DNA of 64,000 nucleotides from positions 62,001-126,000 of the forward strand of contig NZ_JAMZNK010000001.1 in NCBI RefSeq assembly GCF_027980145.1. The letters are read 5' to 3'. Each line of letters starts with the position of its first letter. Positions within the stretch are counted from its first letter, which is position 1. Made by a program: the position numbers and the translations under genes. Origin of the DNA: Flavobacterium azizsancarii. Lineage in GTDB: Bacteria; Bacteroidota; Bacteroidia; Flavobacteriales; Flavobacteriaceae. The notes below the pieces were generated by a model. It saw nothing but the letters and a program-made list of their open reading frames with translations. It did no database searches and was not told the DNA's origin. This document shows, in pieces, positions 1 through 7,695 of the stretch.

Positions 1-327
1 TTGCCTTTATTGAGCGATTTAGATCCAAGAGATCCAAACTCGCCGTGGTATAGTATTCAGAATATTCAGTTTACATATTTTGGCTGGAAGAATTTTGAAT
101 TGTATGGCGGAGTAAAGAATCTATTGAACTTCACGCCAAAACGAAATAATCCGTTTTTGATTTCGAGAACCAATGATCCTTTCGATAAAAATGTACAATA
201 TGATGCAGCCGGAAAAGTTTTGGTAACGCCTGACAATCCGTACGGTTTGACTTTTGATACAACTTATGTCTACGGGCAAAACCAAAAGATTCGTGGTTTT
301 TTTGGGTTGCGATATACTTTGAGATAA
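1..327 (+). CDS. TonB-dependent receptor, C-terminal end only (5' part outside window)
   Basis: The reading frame is open from the first base and ends at a TAA at 325-327, so this is the 3' end of a longer gene. The last 108 residues have the character of the final beta strands of an outer-membrane TonB-dependent receptor: a strand ending in YGGVKNLLNF (the usual 'v.NLfn' motif), a loop with proline/asparagine-rich segments, and a C-terminus GFFGLRYTLR that ends in an alternating hydrophobic strand. Substrate cannot be told from this fragment. The TTG at position 1 is not taken as a real start. Confidence 0.85.
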   Translation: MPLLSDLDPRDPNSPWYSIQNIQFTYFGWKNFELYGGVKNLLNFTPKRNNPFLISRTNDPFDKNVQYDAAGKVLVTPDNPYGLTFDTTYVYGQNQKIRGFFGLRYTLR

Positions 328-406
328 GTTATTAATGATGGCACACAGATTAGACGGATTAAACAGGTTTTCGCTGATTCATATTTTTAAAATTGTTGAT
401 AAACAT

Positions 407-473
407 CTGTCAGGCTGAGCGGAGTCGAAGCCCGCTCCAACTTACAAGCCTTCGACTCCGCTCAGGATGACAG
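407..473. repeat. Imperfect 24-bp inverted repeat (GAGCGGAGTCGAAG family)
   Basis: Arms at 407-430 and 450-473 are reverse complements except for two mismatches, with a 19-nt loop. Half of the same element (CCTGAGCGGAGTCGAAG) recurs near 37860-37876, so it is a dispersed repeat. It lies downstream of the TonB receptor and could form a hairpin in that transcript, but there is no T-run for a classical terminator. Confidence 0.75.
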
Positions 474-509
474 TCGAGTTTGTATCATTTAAAATGAAGG
501 AAGTTTTTT

Positions 510-572
510 TTGCCACGAATTGCACGAATTATCACGAATTTAATTAGTGTAAATTAGTGTGATTCGTGGCAA
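510..572. repeat. Inverted repeat with TTGCCACGAAT arms
   Basis: TTGCCACGAAT at 510-520 is mirrored by ATTCGTGGCAA at 562-572, enclosing short degenerate copies of CACGAATT and TTAGTGT. Related GCCACGAATTGCACGAATTA text recurs around 52489-52510. This is a dispersed AT-rich intergenic repeat. Together with the element at 407-473 it fills most of the 314-base gap before the next gene; no coding sequence is seen there. Confidence 0.6.
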
Positions 573-641
573 ACTTTTTTCCAGTATTAAAAATAAAATC
601 ATTTTTAATCTTTCCAATCTGTGGCAAAACAAACAAAACAA

Positions 642-1103
642 ATGAAAAAGCTATTACTTATAATCTTCTTAGCTATAACTTCAACAGGATTTTGCCAGTT
701 AAAGCAACATTCTTTTGAGGAAGTGGATAGTTTGCAGCAGATTCAAAAGAAGAAAATAATCGTTTTTATTCATACCAATTGGTGTCACTTTTGCCAACGA
801 ATGAAACAAACGACTTTCAAAAATCAGGAAATCATTGATAAACTGAATTCGGATTTTTATTTTGTGGATTTGAATGCAGAGGAAAAACGAGATATTAATT
901 TTAATAATCAGATTTTTAAATACAAACCTTCGGGGAACAATGTTGGTGTTCATGAATTGGCCTTGCAATTAGGAACGATCAAGAATCAAATCGTATATCC
1001 GGTTTTATGTGTTTTGAATGAAAAGAAGGAGATTCTCCTACAATACAACAACTATCTTAATTCAAAGGATTTTAAACTACTTTTAGAAAAATTGGAAGAA
1101 TAA
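642..1103 (+). CDS. Exported thioredoxin-like protein
   Basis: A 153-residue protein. The ATG at 642 is preferred over an upstream GTG at 621 because it begins a clean signal peptide (MKKLLLIIFL...FCQ). The mature part has a thioredoxin-fold start (IIVFIHTNWCHFC) with a C48-H-F-C51 redox motif, and later a PVLCVLNEKKEI segment in place of the cis-proline strand. It resembles DUF255/thioredoxin-like disulfide proteins of Bacteroidota. It probably acts on protein thiols in the periplasm; the partner is unknown. It lies 18 bp upstream of the lycopene cyclase gene on the same strand and probably shares its transcript. Confidence 0.75.
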   Translation: MKKLLLIIFLAITSTGFCQLKQHSFEEVDSLQQIQKKKIIVFIHTNWCHFCQRMKQTTFKNQEIIDKLNSDFYFVDLNAEEKRDINFNNQIFKYKPSGNNVGVHELALQLGTIKNQIVYPVLCVLNEKKEILLQYNNYLNSKDFKLLLEKLEE

Positions 1104-1121
1104 AATTTATTATTTTTGAGA

Positions 1122-2318
1122 ATGCAATCTTCACAAATCAAACACTTCGACTACATTTTTACAGGATCAGGTTTATCTGCTTTGATGACCGTTTATAAAA
1201 TGGTAGTGTCTGGAAAATTCAGTGATAAATTAATTTTATTGTTAGACGAAGATTCGAAGAAAACCAATGACAGAACATGGTGTTTTTGGGCAAAAGATGA
1301 AACGCTTTGGAATTCTATCATCTTTAAAAAATGGGATTTGGCTCTTTTTGCCAATGAAGATTTCAAACGTGATTTAGCGTTGAAACCTTATCAATACAAT
1401 CAAATACGAGGATTAGATTTCTATAATTTTGTTTTTACAGCGATTTCAAAACATCAAAACATTACTTTTTTAAACGAAAAAGTAACCGATATCAATGAAC
1501 TCGAAACCCATGTTTTTGTGGGTACAGATGAAAACAGATATACCTGCGATTATTTATTCAATAGTATTTACACCAAAGCTTTTGCTTTAAGTCAAACCAA
1601 ATATCCGGTTTTGCAACAACATTTTATAGGTTGGTTTGTAAAAACCGAAGAGGAAATTTTCAATTCGGAACAAGCGACTTTCATGGATTTTTCGGTTGAA
1701 CAAAGGGGGAACACACGTTTTATGTATGTTTTGCCTATTTCTAAAACCGAAGCTTTAATAGAATATACACTCTTTTCTGAAGATCTTCTGCCAAAAGAAG
1801 AATACGAAAACGAGATTCAAATTTACTTGCGAAATCTCGGAGCTGATCAATATCAAATTATTGAGAAGGAGCAAGGGAGTATTCCAATGACGTGTTTTCC
1901 TTTTTGGAAAAAGAATACAAAACGAGTCCTGAATATAGGAACTGCCGGCGGATGGACAAAAGCAAGTACGGGTTATACTTTTAAAAATTCAGATAAAAAA
2001 TCTTCAAAATTAGTTGATTTTCTAATAGATAGAAGTCCTTCGATTCCGCTCACGATGACAATGTTTTACAAGAAAAACAAATTTTGGTTTTATGATTTAT
2101 TGCTTTTAGATATTCTGTATCGTCGTAATGAGTTAGGAAGTGCTATTTTTTCATCCATGTTCAAAAAAGGAAACCCAGCTTTAATTTTTAAATTTCTGGA
2201 TGAAGAAACCTCTTTGCCTCAAGATGTTAAAGTTATTTTAAAGTGTCCTAAAATGCCATTTATAAAGGCGTTATTTAGAGTGATTTTTCTTTCAAATAAT
2301 TTTAACAAAAAGCAATAA
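1122..2318 (+). CDS. crtY: Lycopene beta-cyclase family protein
   Basis: Cyclises the ends of lycopene to beta-carotene, a step toward the yellow zeaxanthin-type pigments of flavobacteria. The N-terminus has the dinucleotide-binding signature (YIFTGSGLSALMTVYKM, glycines near residues 15-18). It is followed by the family hallmark DRTWCFW (about 50-56), a MDF motif, and FMYVLPISKTEALIEYT, which matches the conserved strand of CrtY-type cyclases. Length of 398 residues is normal. The ATG at 1122 is chosen over a TTG at 1116. No other carotenoid gene lies in the window, so the rest of the pathway must be elsewhere. It is tightly packed between the thioredoxin-like gene and the TPR gene. Confidence 0.9.
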   Translation: MQSSQIKHFDYIFTGSGLSALMTVYKMVVSGKFSDKLILLLDEDSKKTNDRTWCFWAKDETLWNSIIFKKWDLALFANEDFKRDLALKPYQYNQIRGLDFYNFVFTAISKHQNITFLNEKVTDINELETHVFVGTDENRYTCDYLFNSIYTKAFALSQTKYPVLQQHFIGWFVKTEEEIFNSEQATFMDFSVEQRGNTRFMYVLPISKTEALIEYTLFSEDLLPKEEYENEIQIYLRNLGADQYQIIEKEQGSIPMTCFPFWKKNTKRVLNIGTAGGWTKASTGYTFKNSDKKSSKLVDFLIDRSPSIPLTMTMFYKKNKFWFYDLLLLDILYRRNELGSAIFSSMFKKGNPALIFKFLDEETSLPQDVKVILKCPKMPFIKALFRVIFLSNNFNKKQ

Positions 2319-2321
2319 CCT

Positions 2322-3119
2322 TTGAAAAATATTACTTTAGGATTTAGTCTCTTTTTTACTCTTTTATCTTTTGGACAAGTTTCTACAAACAAAAACCACG
2401 ATGCAATTGTTGAAGAATTTCTAACCAATTGTGCAGAGAAACATAACTATGTTTTTGAAATGACCGCGTGGCAGGATTGTCTTGATCAGGGTCTTAAAAA
2501 AGACAGTACCGTTGCTTATTTATGGCAGCAAAAAGCAATGCCTTATTTTAAATGCAAAAAATACGAAGTTGGAATGCAATATCTGGATAAGGCTGTTTTG
2601 TACGACAAACAAGAATGGTTGCCTTACAGAGGTTTTATGAAATGTATTTTCTCAAGAAACTATAAAGATGCTATCAAAGATTTAGAAGAATGTATTAAAC
2701 TCTATGGAAACGGTTATAGGATGGATCATACTTATGGTTTTTATATGGGACTTTGTTATTTGCAATTGAATGAGTACACAAAAGCAGAAAAACTTTTTGA
2801 TGATTATGTAAATGATATTTATAAAAACAGGCAAAAATTAGAACATCCAACTGCTTATTTTTATCAGGGAATTGCTAAATATGAACTTAAAAAATGGGAT
2901 GAAGCAATAGCTATTTTTGATAAAGCAATAAAAATTTATCCCGAATTCTCAGATGCTAAATATTACAAAGCCTTTTGCTTGCTTAAACAGGGGAAATCTA
3001 AAGAAGAAGTAATTGCTTTGGTAGGAATAGCGCGGGAAGACGCTGCAAAGGGATTTTCTATCAATGAAGACAATACAATCTACGAAACCTATCCCTACCA
3101 AAATAAATTTACGAAATAA
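2322..3119 (+). CDS. Secreted TPR-repeat protein
   Basis: A 265-residue protein starting at TTG 2322, three bases after the cyclase stop. This start is supported because it opens a signal peptide (MKNITLGFSLFFTLLSFGQ). The remainder is helical with recognisable tetratricopeptide units: one around YLWQQKAMPYFKCKKYEVGM, then YMGLCYLQLNEYTKAEKLF, and FYQGIAKYELKKWDEAIAIF. TPRs bind proteins, so it may be a periplasmic or outer-membrane scaffold. Position suggests co-expression with crtY, but a role in pigment synthesis is only inference. Confidence 0.75.
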   Translation: MKNITLGFSLFFTLLSFGQVSTNKNHDAIVEEFLTNCAEKHNYVFEMTAWQDCLDQGLKKDSTVAYLWQQKAMPYFKCKKYEVGMQYLDKAVLYDKQEWLPYRGFMKCIFSRNYKDAIKDLEECIKLYGNGYRMDHTYGFYMGLCYLQLNEYTKAEKLFDDYVNDIYKNRQKLEHPTAYFYQGIAKYELKKWDEAIAIFDKAIKIYPEFSDAKYYKAFCLLKQGKSKEEVIALVGIAREDAAKGFSINEDNTIYETYPYQNKFTK

Positions 3120-3342
3120 CATCAATTATAAATTAAAACTAGGTTATACTTTTTTTGTTTCAGGCAGATTTAGCAGAATATTTAAGGTGTTTTCTATCTA
3201 AAATATTTGTAGAAATTTAAAATAACCTGCATTTATCAGCCAAAATCCGCCAAATCTGCGGGCCATTTCTCATACCATAAAATATCAATTCAACTATAAC
3301 AAAACTTTATACCTGAAATTAACTAGTTGCGAGTAAACTTTG

Positions 3343-3350
3343 TAACTTTG
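3343..3350 (+). promoter_or_regulatory. Probable -7 promoter element (TAnnTTTG) for the bacilliredoxin gene
   Basis: TAACTTTG matches the Bacteroidota -7 consensus TAnnTTTG and lies 33 bases upstream of the ATG at 3384. A convincing TTTG at about 20 bp spacing is not seen, so only the -7 half is supported. The remaining 3120-3340 gap contains low-complexity text of the kind repeated in flavobacterial intergenic regions, with no gene. Confidence 0.4.
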
Positions 3351-3383
3351 CAGATCAAAAGTAAAATTTAAAAATAAAGAGAT

Positions 3384-3794
3384 ATGTATCCAGAAGAAAT
3401 GGTAAAACCAATGCAAGCTGAATTGACAACTGCAGGTTTTCAAGATTTACATAGTGCTGACGCTGTAGATAATGCTATCAAAGCCGAAGGTACCACTTTA
3501 GTTGTTGTAAACTCTGTTTGTGGTTGTGCTGCAAGAAATGCACGTCCGGGAGCAAAAATGAGTTTAGAAGGAGCTAAAAAACCAGATCACTTAATCACGG
3601 TTTTCGCAGGTGTTGACAAAGAAGCTGTTGATGCTGCAAGACAACATATGTTCCCTTTTCCTCCATCATCGCCATCTATGGCTTTGTTCAAAAACGGAGA
3701 GTTGGTTCACATGTTAGAGCGTCACCACATCGAAGGTCGCCCAGCAGAATTAATCGCTGAGAACTTGCAAGATGCGTTTAACGAGTATTGTTAA
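3384..3794 (+). CDS. brxB: BrxA/BrxB-family bacilliredoxin
   Basis: A 136-residue YphP/YqiW-family protein. It has the family N-terminus ([14 protein letters not shown]) and the characteristic active site C46-G-C48 in [15 protein letters not shown]. It ends with the conserved [24 protein letters not shown] segment. In Bacillus these proteins remove bacillithiol from oxidised protein thiols or act as thiol-disulfide isomerases. Which low-molecular-weight thiol is used here is not shown by the sequence. It stands alone between its own promoter element and a downstream hairpin terminator. The identification of the family is firm; the physiological substrate is inferred. Confidence 0.9.
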   Translation: MYPEEMVKPMQAELTTAGFQDLHSADAVDNAIKAEGTTLVVVNSVCGCAARNARPGAKMSLEGAKKPDHLITVFAGVDKEAVDAARQHMFPFPPSSPSMALFKNGELVHMLERHHIEGRPAELIAENLQDAFNEYC

Positions 3795-3822
3795 TTAAGT
3801 TGCTGAGGTTCTAAGTTATATT

Positions 3823-3855
3823 AAAGACTGTCTATTTAGGCAGTCTTTTTTATTT
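3823..3855 (+). terminator. Rho-independent terminator after the bacilliredoxin gene
   Basis: AAAGACTG ... CAGTCTTT hairpin followed by a T-rich run, 28 bases after the stop at 3794. Confidence 0.75.
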
Positions 3856-4014
3856 GAAGCTAATCCAGCTGTCCGTTATATCTTTTGTGCCGAACACCGG
3901 CCCAAAAGGATGCCACTCCCATCTGGGCTAAAAATCAGAAATACTAAGAATTTTAGTTTTTCAACTTAGAACCTTAAGCAACTTAGCGTCTCAGGACCTT
4001 TGTGCCTAGGAACC

Positions 4015-4046
4015 TTTGCAACTTCGAACCTTTTTCCGTACTTTTG
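4015..4046 (+). promoter_or_regulatory. Bacteroidota-type promoter for trhO
   Basis: TTTG at 4015-4018 and TACTTTTG at 4039-4046 are separated by 20 bases, an excellent match to the sigma-ABfr consensus (TTTG / 19-21 bp / TAnnTTTG). The start codon of trhO is 43 bases further down. Confidence 0.7.
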
Positions 4047-4088
4047 CACCTCAAAAAATAATTTCTAAACTTAAAAACTGTTTATAGC

Positions 4089-5474
4089 ATGCAACTGTAC
4101 AACACTTTAAGCGCAGAAGAAAGAGCCATCATGATCGATGATGCCGGTAAACAACGACTAACGTTGTCTTTCTATGCGTATGCCAAAATTCAAGATCCCA
4201 AAAAATTTCGCGATGATTTATTTGTAGCCTGGAATAAGCTTGATGCTTTAGGCCGAATTTATGTTGCCAACGAAGGAATAAATGCTCAGATGAGTATTCC
4301 GGAAGAAAATTTGGAGGCTTTTAGAACTACTCTTGAAGTTTATGATTTCATGAAAGGTATACGATTGAATGAAGCGGTAGAACACGATGATCATTCGTTT
4401 TTAAAATTGACTATTAAAGTTCGTGATAAAATCGTCGCTGACGGTTTGAACGACGAAACTTTTGATGTAACCGATATAGGCGTTCACTTGAAAGCCAAAG
4501 AATTTAATGAAATCCTTGATGATCCCAATACGATTGTAGTAGATTTTAGAAATCACTACGAAAGTGAAGTAGGACATTTTAAAGGCGCTATTACTCCAGA
4601 CGTTGAAACGTTTAGAGAGAGTTTGCCTATAATCAACGATCAGCTTCAGAACCATAAAGATGATAAAAATCTGGTGATGTATTGCACCGGTGGAATTCGT
4701 TGCGAAAAAGCGAGTGCTTATTTTAAACACCAGGGCTTTAAAAATGTTTTTCAATTAGAAGGCGGAATCATTAATTACGCCAAACAAATTGAGGCAGAAG
4801 GTTTAGAAAGCAAATTTATTGGGAAAAACTTTGTATTTGATAATCGTCTTGGCGAAAGAATTACTGAAGATATTATCTCTCAATGCCACCAATGTGGAAA
4901 ACCTTGTGACAATCACACCAATTGCGAAAATGACGGCTGTCATTTGTTATTTATTCAATGTGACGAATGTAAAGCTGCAATGGAAAACTGCTGTTCTACA
5001 GAATGTCTTGATGTTATACACATGCCTTTGGTTGACCAAGTTCGTTTAAGAACCGGAAAACAGGTTGGAAACAAAGTTTTTAGAAAAGGAAAATCTGAAA
5101 ATCTAAAATTCAAACATTCAGGGGAATTATCAGATAATTCATTGGCTACAGTCGACCCGAGCTTAAGCGAACAGGGGAAGCAAAAGCCTGCCGATATTCG
5201 CCAAAAAATAAAAGTCAAAAAAGTACTTCTTGGTAAAGCGGAACATTATTATGTAAAAGCACAAGTTGGTCTTTTTACTTTAGAAAACCACGAATTAAAT
5301 TCGGGTGATAAAATCTTAATTTCCGGGCCTACTACAGGTAATCAGGAACTGGTTTTAGATAAAATGATTGTCAACGATGCAGATGCCAACACTGCTAAAA
5401 TTGGAGATCGAGTTACTTTTGAAGTTCCATTTCGTATTCGTTTGTCAGATAAGTTGTATAAAATTGTAAATTAG
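4089..5474 (+). CDS. trhO: tRNA uridine-34 hydroxylase TrhO with an added U32-type C-terminal domain
   Basis: TrhO (UPF0176) uses oxygen to hydroxylate uridine 34 of certain tRNAs, giving 5-hydroxyuridine. The 461-residue protein has the N-terminal UPF0176 domain (about 20-115, YVANEGINAQMS), a rhodanese domain with active-site loop C199-TGGIR-C205 (about 135-240), and a cysteine-rich metal-binding segment (C266 to C306). Residues about 375-461 are extra relative to the roughly 350-residue E. coli enzyme. They align with the C-terminus of the U32-family protein encoded at 6157-7398, with roughly half the residues identical by eye (both end SDKLYKIV). The gene has its own promoter. The core assignment is firm; the purpose of the extra domain is unknown. 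Confidence 0.9.
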   Translation: MQLYNTLSAEERAIMIDDAGKQRLTLSFYAYAKIQDPKKFRDDLFVAWNKLDALGRIYVANEGINAQMSIPEENLEAFRTTLEVYDFMKGIRLNEAVEHDDHSFLKLTIKVRDKIVADGLNDETFDVTDIGVHLKAKEFNEILDDPNTIVVDFRNHYESEVGHFKGAITPDVETFRESLPIINDQLQNHKDDKNLVMYCTGGIRCEKASAYFKHQGFKNVFQLEGGIINYAKQIEAEGLESKFIGKNFVFDNRLGERITEDIISQCHQCGKPCDNHTNCENDGCHLLFIQCDECKAAMENCCSTECLDVIHMPLVDQVRLRTGKQVGNKVFRKGKSENLKFKHSGELSDNSLATVDPSLSEQGKQKPADIRQKIKVKKVLLGKAEHYYVKAQVGLFTLENHELNSGDKILISGPTTGNQELVLDKMIVNDADANTAKIGDRVTFEVPFRIRLSDKLYKIVN

Positions 5475-5496
5475 TTGAAATTTTAAGCTAATTTAC

Positions 5497-5937
5497 ATGT
5501 CGAATTCGTTTACCAAATTATGGATTCATGCAATTTGGGCAACCAAAAACCGTCAGGAATTAATTGATTATTCAATTGAGGAAAAATTGTATGATTATAT
5601 CCGAGAGGAATTAATTGAACAAGGATGTCCCGTTAGAATCATTAATGGAATGCCGGATCATGTGCATGTTTTATTTTTACAAAATCCACAAAAAACTATC
5701 TCAGACCTTTTAAAGCAAATAAAAGGAAGTTCTTCGCATTTTATAAATAGTGGGGATTTTATCCTTGAAAAATTTGCCTGGCAAACGGGATTTGCGGCTT
5801 ATTCAGTCAGCGAATCTCAGTGAGAGGTTGTGTATAATTATATAAAAAATCAAAAACAACATCATCTTAAGATCAATGGACAAGATGAATTTGATGAATT
5901 TGTAAAATTGCATAAACTGGGAAATAATACAAAATGA
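5497..5937 (+). pseudogene. REP-associated tyrosine transposase (RAYT, IS200-like Y1), broken by an in-frame stop
   Basis: The frame opens as a typical Y1 transposase (LWIHAIWATKNRQELI, then the HUH motif in MPDHVHVL, then FAWQTGFAAYSVSESQ). It meets TGA at 5821-5823 and resumes in the same frame as VVYNYIKNQKQHH...FVKLHKLGNN to a TGA at 5935-5937. The catalytic tyrosine (in NYIKNQ) lies after the premature stop, so the product would be inactive unless the stop is read through. It sits 22 bp after trhO and is followed at once by palindromes of the kind these transposases act on. Confidence 0.85.
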
Positions 5938-5950
5938 TTGACGTTGCGTC

Positions 5951-6139
5951 CCCAAGGTTAAAACCTCGGGCTATGTCTAAAAATATTTAGAAAATGTATC
6001 TCGAAACATAGTGAACGGTTTCAACCGTTTGGAGGCGATATAAAATGCTCAATGATGCGTACCGATGTTTCAACCGTTTGGACACCATAAAATAGGGACT
6101 ATATAATTGAAAAAAATAACCAATAGTTTTAACTATTGG
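5951..6139. repeat. Cluster of REP-like palindromes beside the RAYT remnant
   Basis: Palindromes with a common GTT/AAC core follow one another: CCCAAGGTTAAAACCTCGGG (5951-5970), AACGGTTTCAACCGTT (6014-6029), a degenerate copy near 6066-6081, and a perfect CCAATAGTT-TT-AACTATTGG (6120-6139). The stems differ in sequence but keep the pattern CC...GTT / AAC...GG. The last one overlaps a TTG at 6136 that would otherwise look like the start of the next gene, which argues for using the ATG at 6157. Confidence 0.7.
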
Positions 6140-6156
6140 AAACAATACAAATAAAA

Positions 6157-7398
6157 ATGACAACAAATAACAAAATTGAATTGATGGCTCCCGCAGGGAG
6201 CTTTGATTCACTTCAGGCAGCGCTCGATAATGGCGCTGATTCTATTTATTTTGGAGTAGAACAACTTAATATGCGCGCGCGTTCGACAGTAAATTTTACT
6301 ATGGATGATTTGCAGGAAATCGCCAATCGTTGTGAAGCCAAAAAAGTTAGAAGTTATCTGACTTTAAATACGATCATTTACGATCACGACTTATCTGTTG
6401 TAAGGACATTGTTGAATAAAGCCAAAGAAGCGAATATTACAGCTGTAATTGCCTCTGACCAAGCTGTGATTGCAATGGCAAGAACAATTGGAATGGAAGT
6501 TCATATTTCGACCCAATTGAATGTAACGAACATTGAGACCATAAAATTCTACAGTTTATTTGCTGATACTATGGTTTTAAGCCGTGAACTGAGTTTGCGT
6601 CAGGTAAAAAGTATTACTGATCAAATAGAGAAAGAAGAGATAAAAGGTCCAAACGGCAATTTAGTCGAAATCGAAATTTTTGGTCACGGTGCCTTGTGTA
6701 TGGCGGTTTCAGGTAAATGTTATTTGAGTTTACATTCACATAATTCATCTGCAAATCGTGGAGCGTGCAAGCAAAACTGCCGAAAAAAATATACCGTTAT
6801 CGATCAGGAAACTGGTTTTGAGATTGAAGTTGATAATGAATACCTGATGTCGCCTAAAGATTTATGTACGCTTGATTTTTTAGATCAGGTAATCGATTCT
6901 GGAATTCAGGTGCTGAAAATCGAAGGCCGTGGCCGTGCGCCGGAATATGTAGCAACGGTTATCAAAACGTATCGTGAAGCTATAGATTCGTATTACGAAA
7001 AAACGTTCTCTAAAGAAAAGGTTTTTGTTTGGATGGAAGCTTTGAATACAGTTTATAATCGTGGTTTTTGGTCAGGGTATTATCTGGGTCAGGAATTAGG
7101 AGAATGGAGTGATATTCCAGGTTCTGCGGCGACGCAAAAGAAAGTCTATGTAGGCAAGGGAACGCATTATTTCCCAAAAGCTGAAGTTGGACAATTCAAA
7201 ATTGAAGCTTACGATATTAAGATTGGAGATAGAATTTTAGTTACCGGTCCAAGTACAGGAGCGCAGGAAATGATTATTGATGAAATGATGGTAAATGATT
7301 TGGTTTCTGAAAAGGCTACAAAAGGTGACGATTGTACTTTTAAATTGCCTTTCAGAATAAGAATGTCTGATAAATTATATAAAATAGTGGAGGCGTAA
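6157..7398 (+). CDS. trhP: U32-family protein, likely prephenate-dependent tRNA U34 hydroxylase TrhP
   Basis: A 413-residue protein of the peptidase U32 family. The PROSITE-type U32 signature is visible as EIFGHGALCMAVSGKCYLS (C181, C188), followed by RGACKQNC (C204, C208) and C237, cysteines expected to hold an iron-sulfur cluster. The N-terminal IELMAPAGSFDSLQAALDNGADSIYFG is the family barrel start. The C-terminal domain (about 327-413) is the U32 beta-barrel that also ends TrhO here. E. coli YegQ/TrhP makes 5-hydroxyuridine at tRNA position 34 using prephenate-derived chemistry. Its stop overlaps the ferredoxin start. TrhP rather than another U32 enzyme (UbiU, RlhA types) is inferred from the trhO neighbour and the domain layout. 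Confidence 0.8.
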   Translation: MTTNNKIELMAPAGSFDSLQAALDNGADSIYFGVEQLNMRARSTVNFTMDDLQEIANRCEAKKVRSYLTLNTIIYDHDLSVVRTLLNKAKEANITAVIASDQAVIAMARTIGMEVHISTQLNVTNIETIKFYSLFADTMVLSRELSLRQVKSITDQIEKEEIKGPNGNLVEIEIFGHGALCMAVSGKCYLSLHSHNSSANRGACKQNCRKKYTVIDQETGFEIEVDNEYLMSPKDLCTLDFLDQVIDSGIQVLKIEGRGRAPEYVATVIKTYREAIDSYYEKTFSKEKVFVWMEALNTVYNRGFWSGYYLGQELGEWSDIPGSAATQKKVYVGKGTHYFPKAEVGQFKIEAYDIKIGDRILVTGPSTGAQEMIIDEMMVNDLVSEKATKGDDCTFKLPFRIRMSDKLYKIVEA

Positions 7399-7628
7399 TG
7401 GTTATCATCACTTTACAAAGAGACAAATGCATTGGCTGTAATTATTGCGTCGAAATGGATCCGGTTCATTTTCAAATGTCTAAAAAAGACGGCAAATCGG
7501 TTTTGATTCATTCGAAAGATGCGAAAGGCTTTTTTACTTTAAAATCTCCCAATCACACAATTGTCGAAAGTTGTGAATTGGCTGCGAAGGCTTGTCCGGT
7601 GAAGATTATTACGGTTAAGGAGACTTAG
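7398..7628 (+). CDS. Small 4Fe-4S ferredoxin, translationally coupled to trhP
   Basis: A 76-residue ferredoxin whose ATG overlaps the last base of the trhP stop (TAATG), a sign of coupled translation. Cysteines C11, C14 and C17 (DKCIGCNYC) plus C66 followed by proline (KACPVKI) fit a single 4Fe-4S cluster; C59 is extra. Its position makes it the likely electron donor or acceptor for the iron-sulfur enzyme upstream. No other redox gene is near. Family is firm; the partner is inferred. Confidence 0.85.
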   Translation: MVIITLQRDKCIGCNYCVEMDPVHFQMSKKDGKSVLIHSKDAKGFFTLKSPNHTIVESCELAAKACPVKIITVKET

Positions 7629-7651
7629 ATTATTTTCCTGATTATAAATAA

Positions 7652-7677
7652 AAAGAGCCACAATTTGTGGCTCTTTT
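7652..7677. terminator. Bidirectional terminator between convergent genes
   Basis: AAAGAGCCAC - AATTT - GTGGCTCTTT hairpin with A-run before and T-run after, 24 bases past the ferredoxin stop and just before the end of the minus-strand gene. Confidence 0.8.
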
Positions 7678-7695
7678 ATCTTTTTAGATTGACTA

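Noticed and set aside
5497..5823. Complete short transposase gene
   Set aside because: It stops before the catalytic tyrosine and the sequence continues in frame after the stop, so it is a broken gene.
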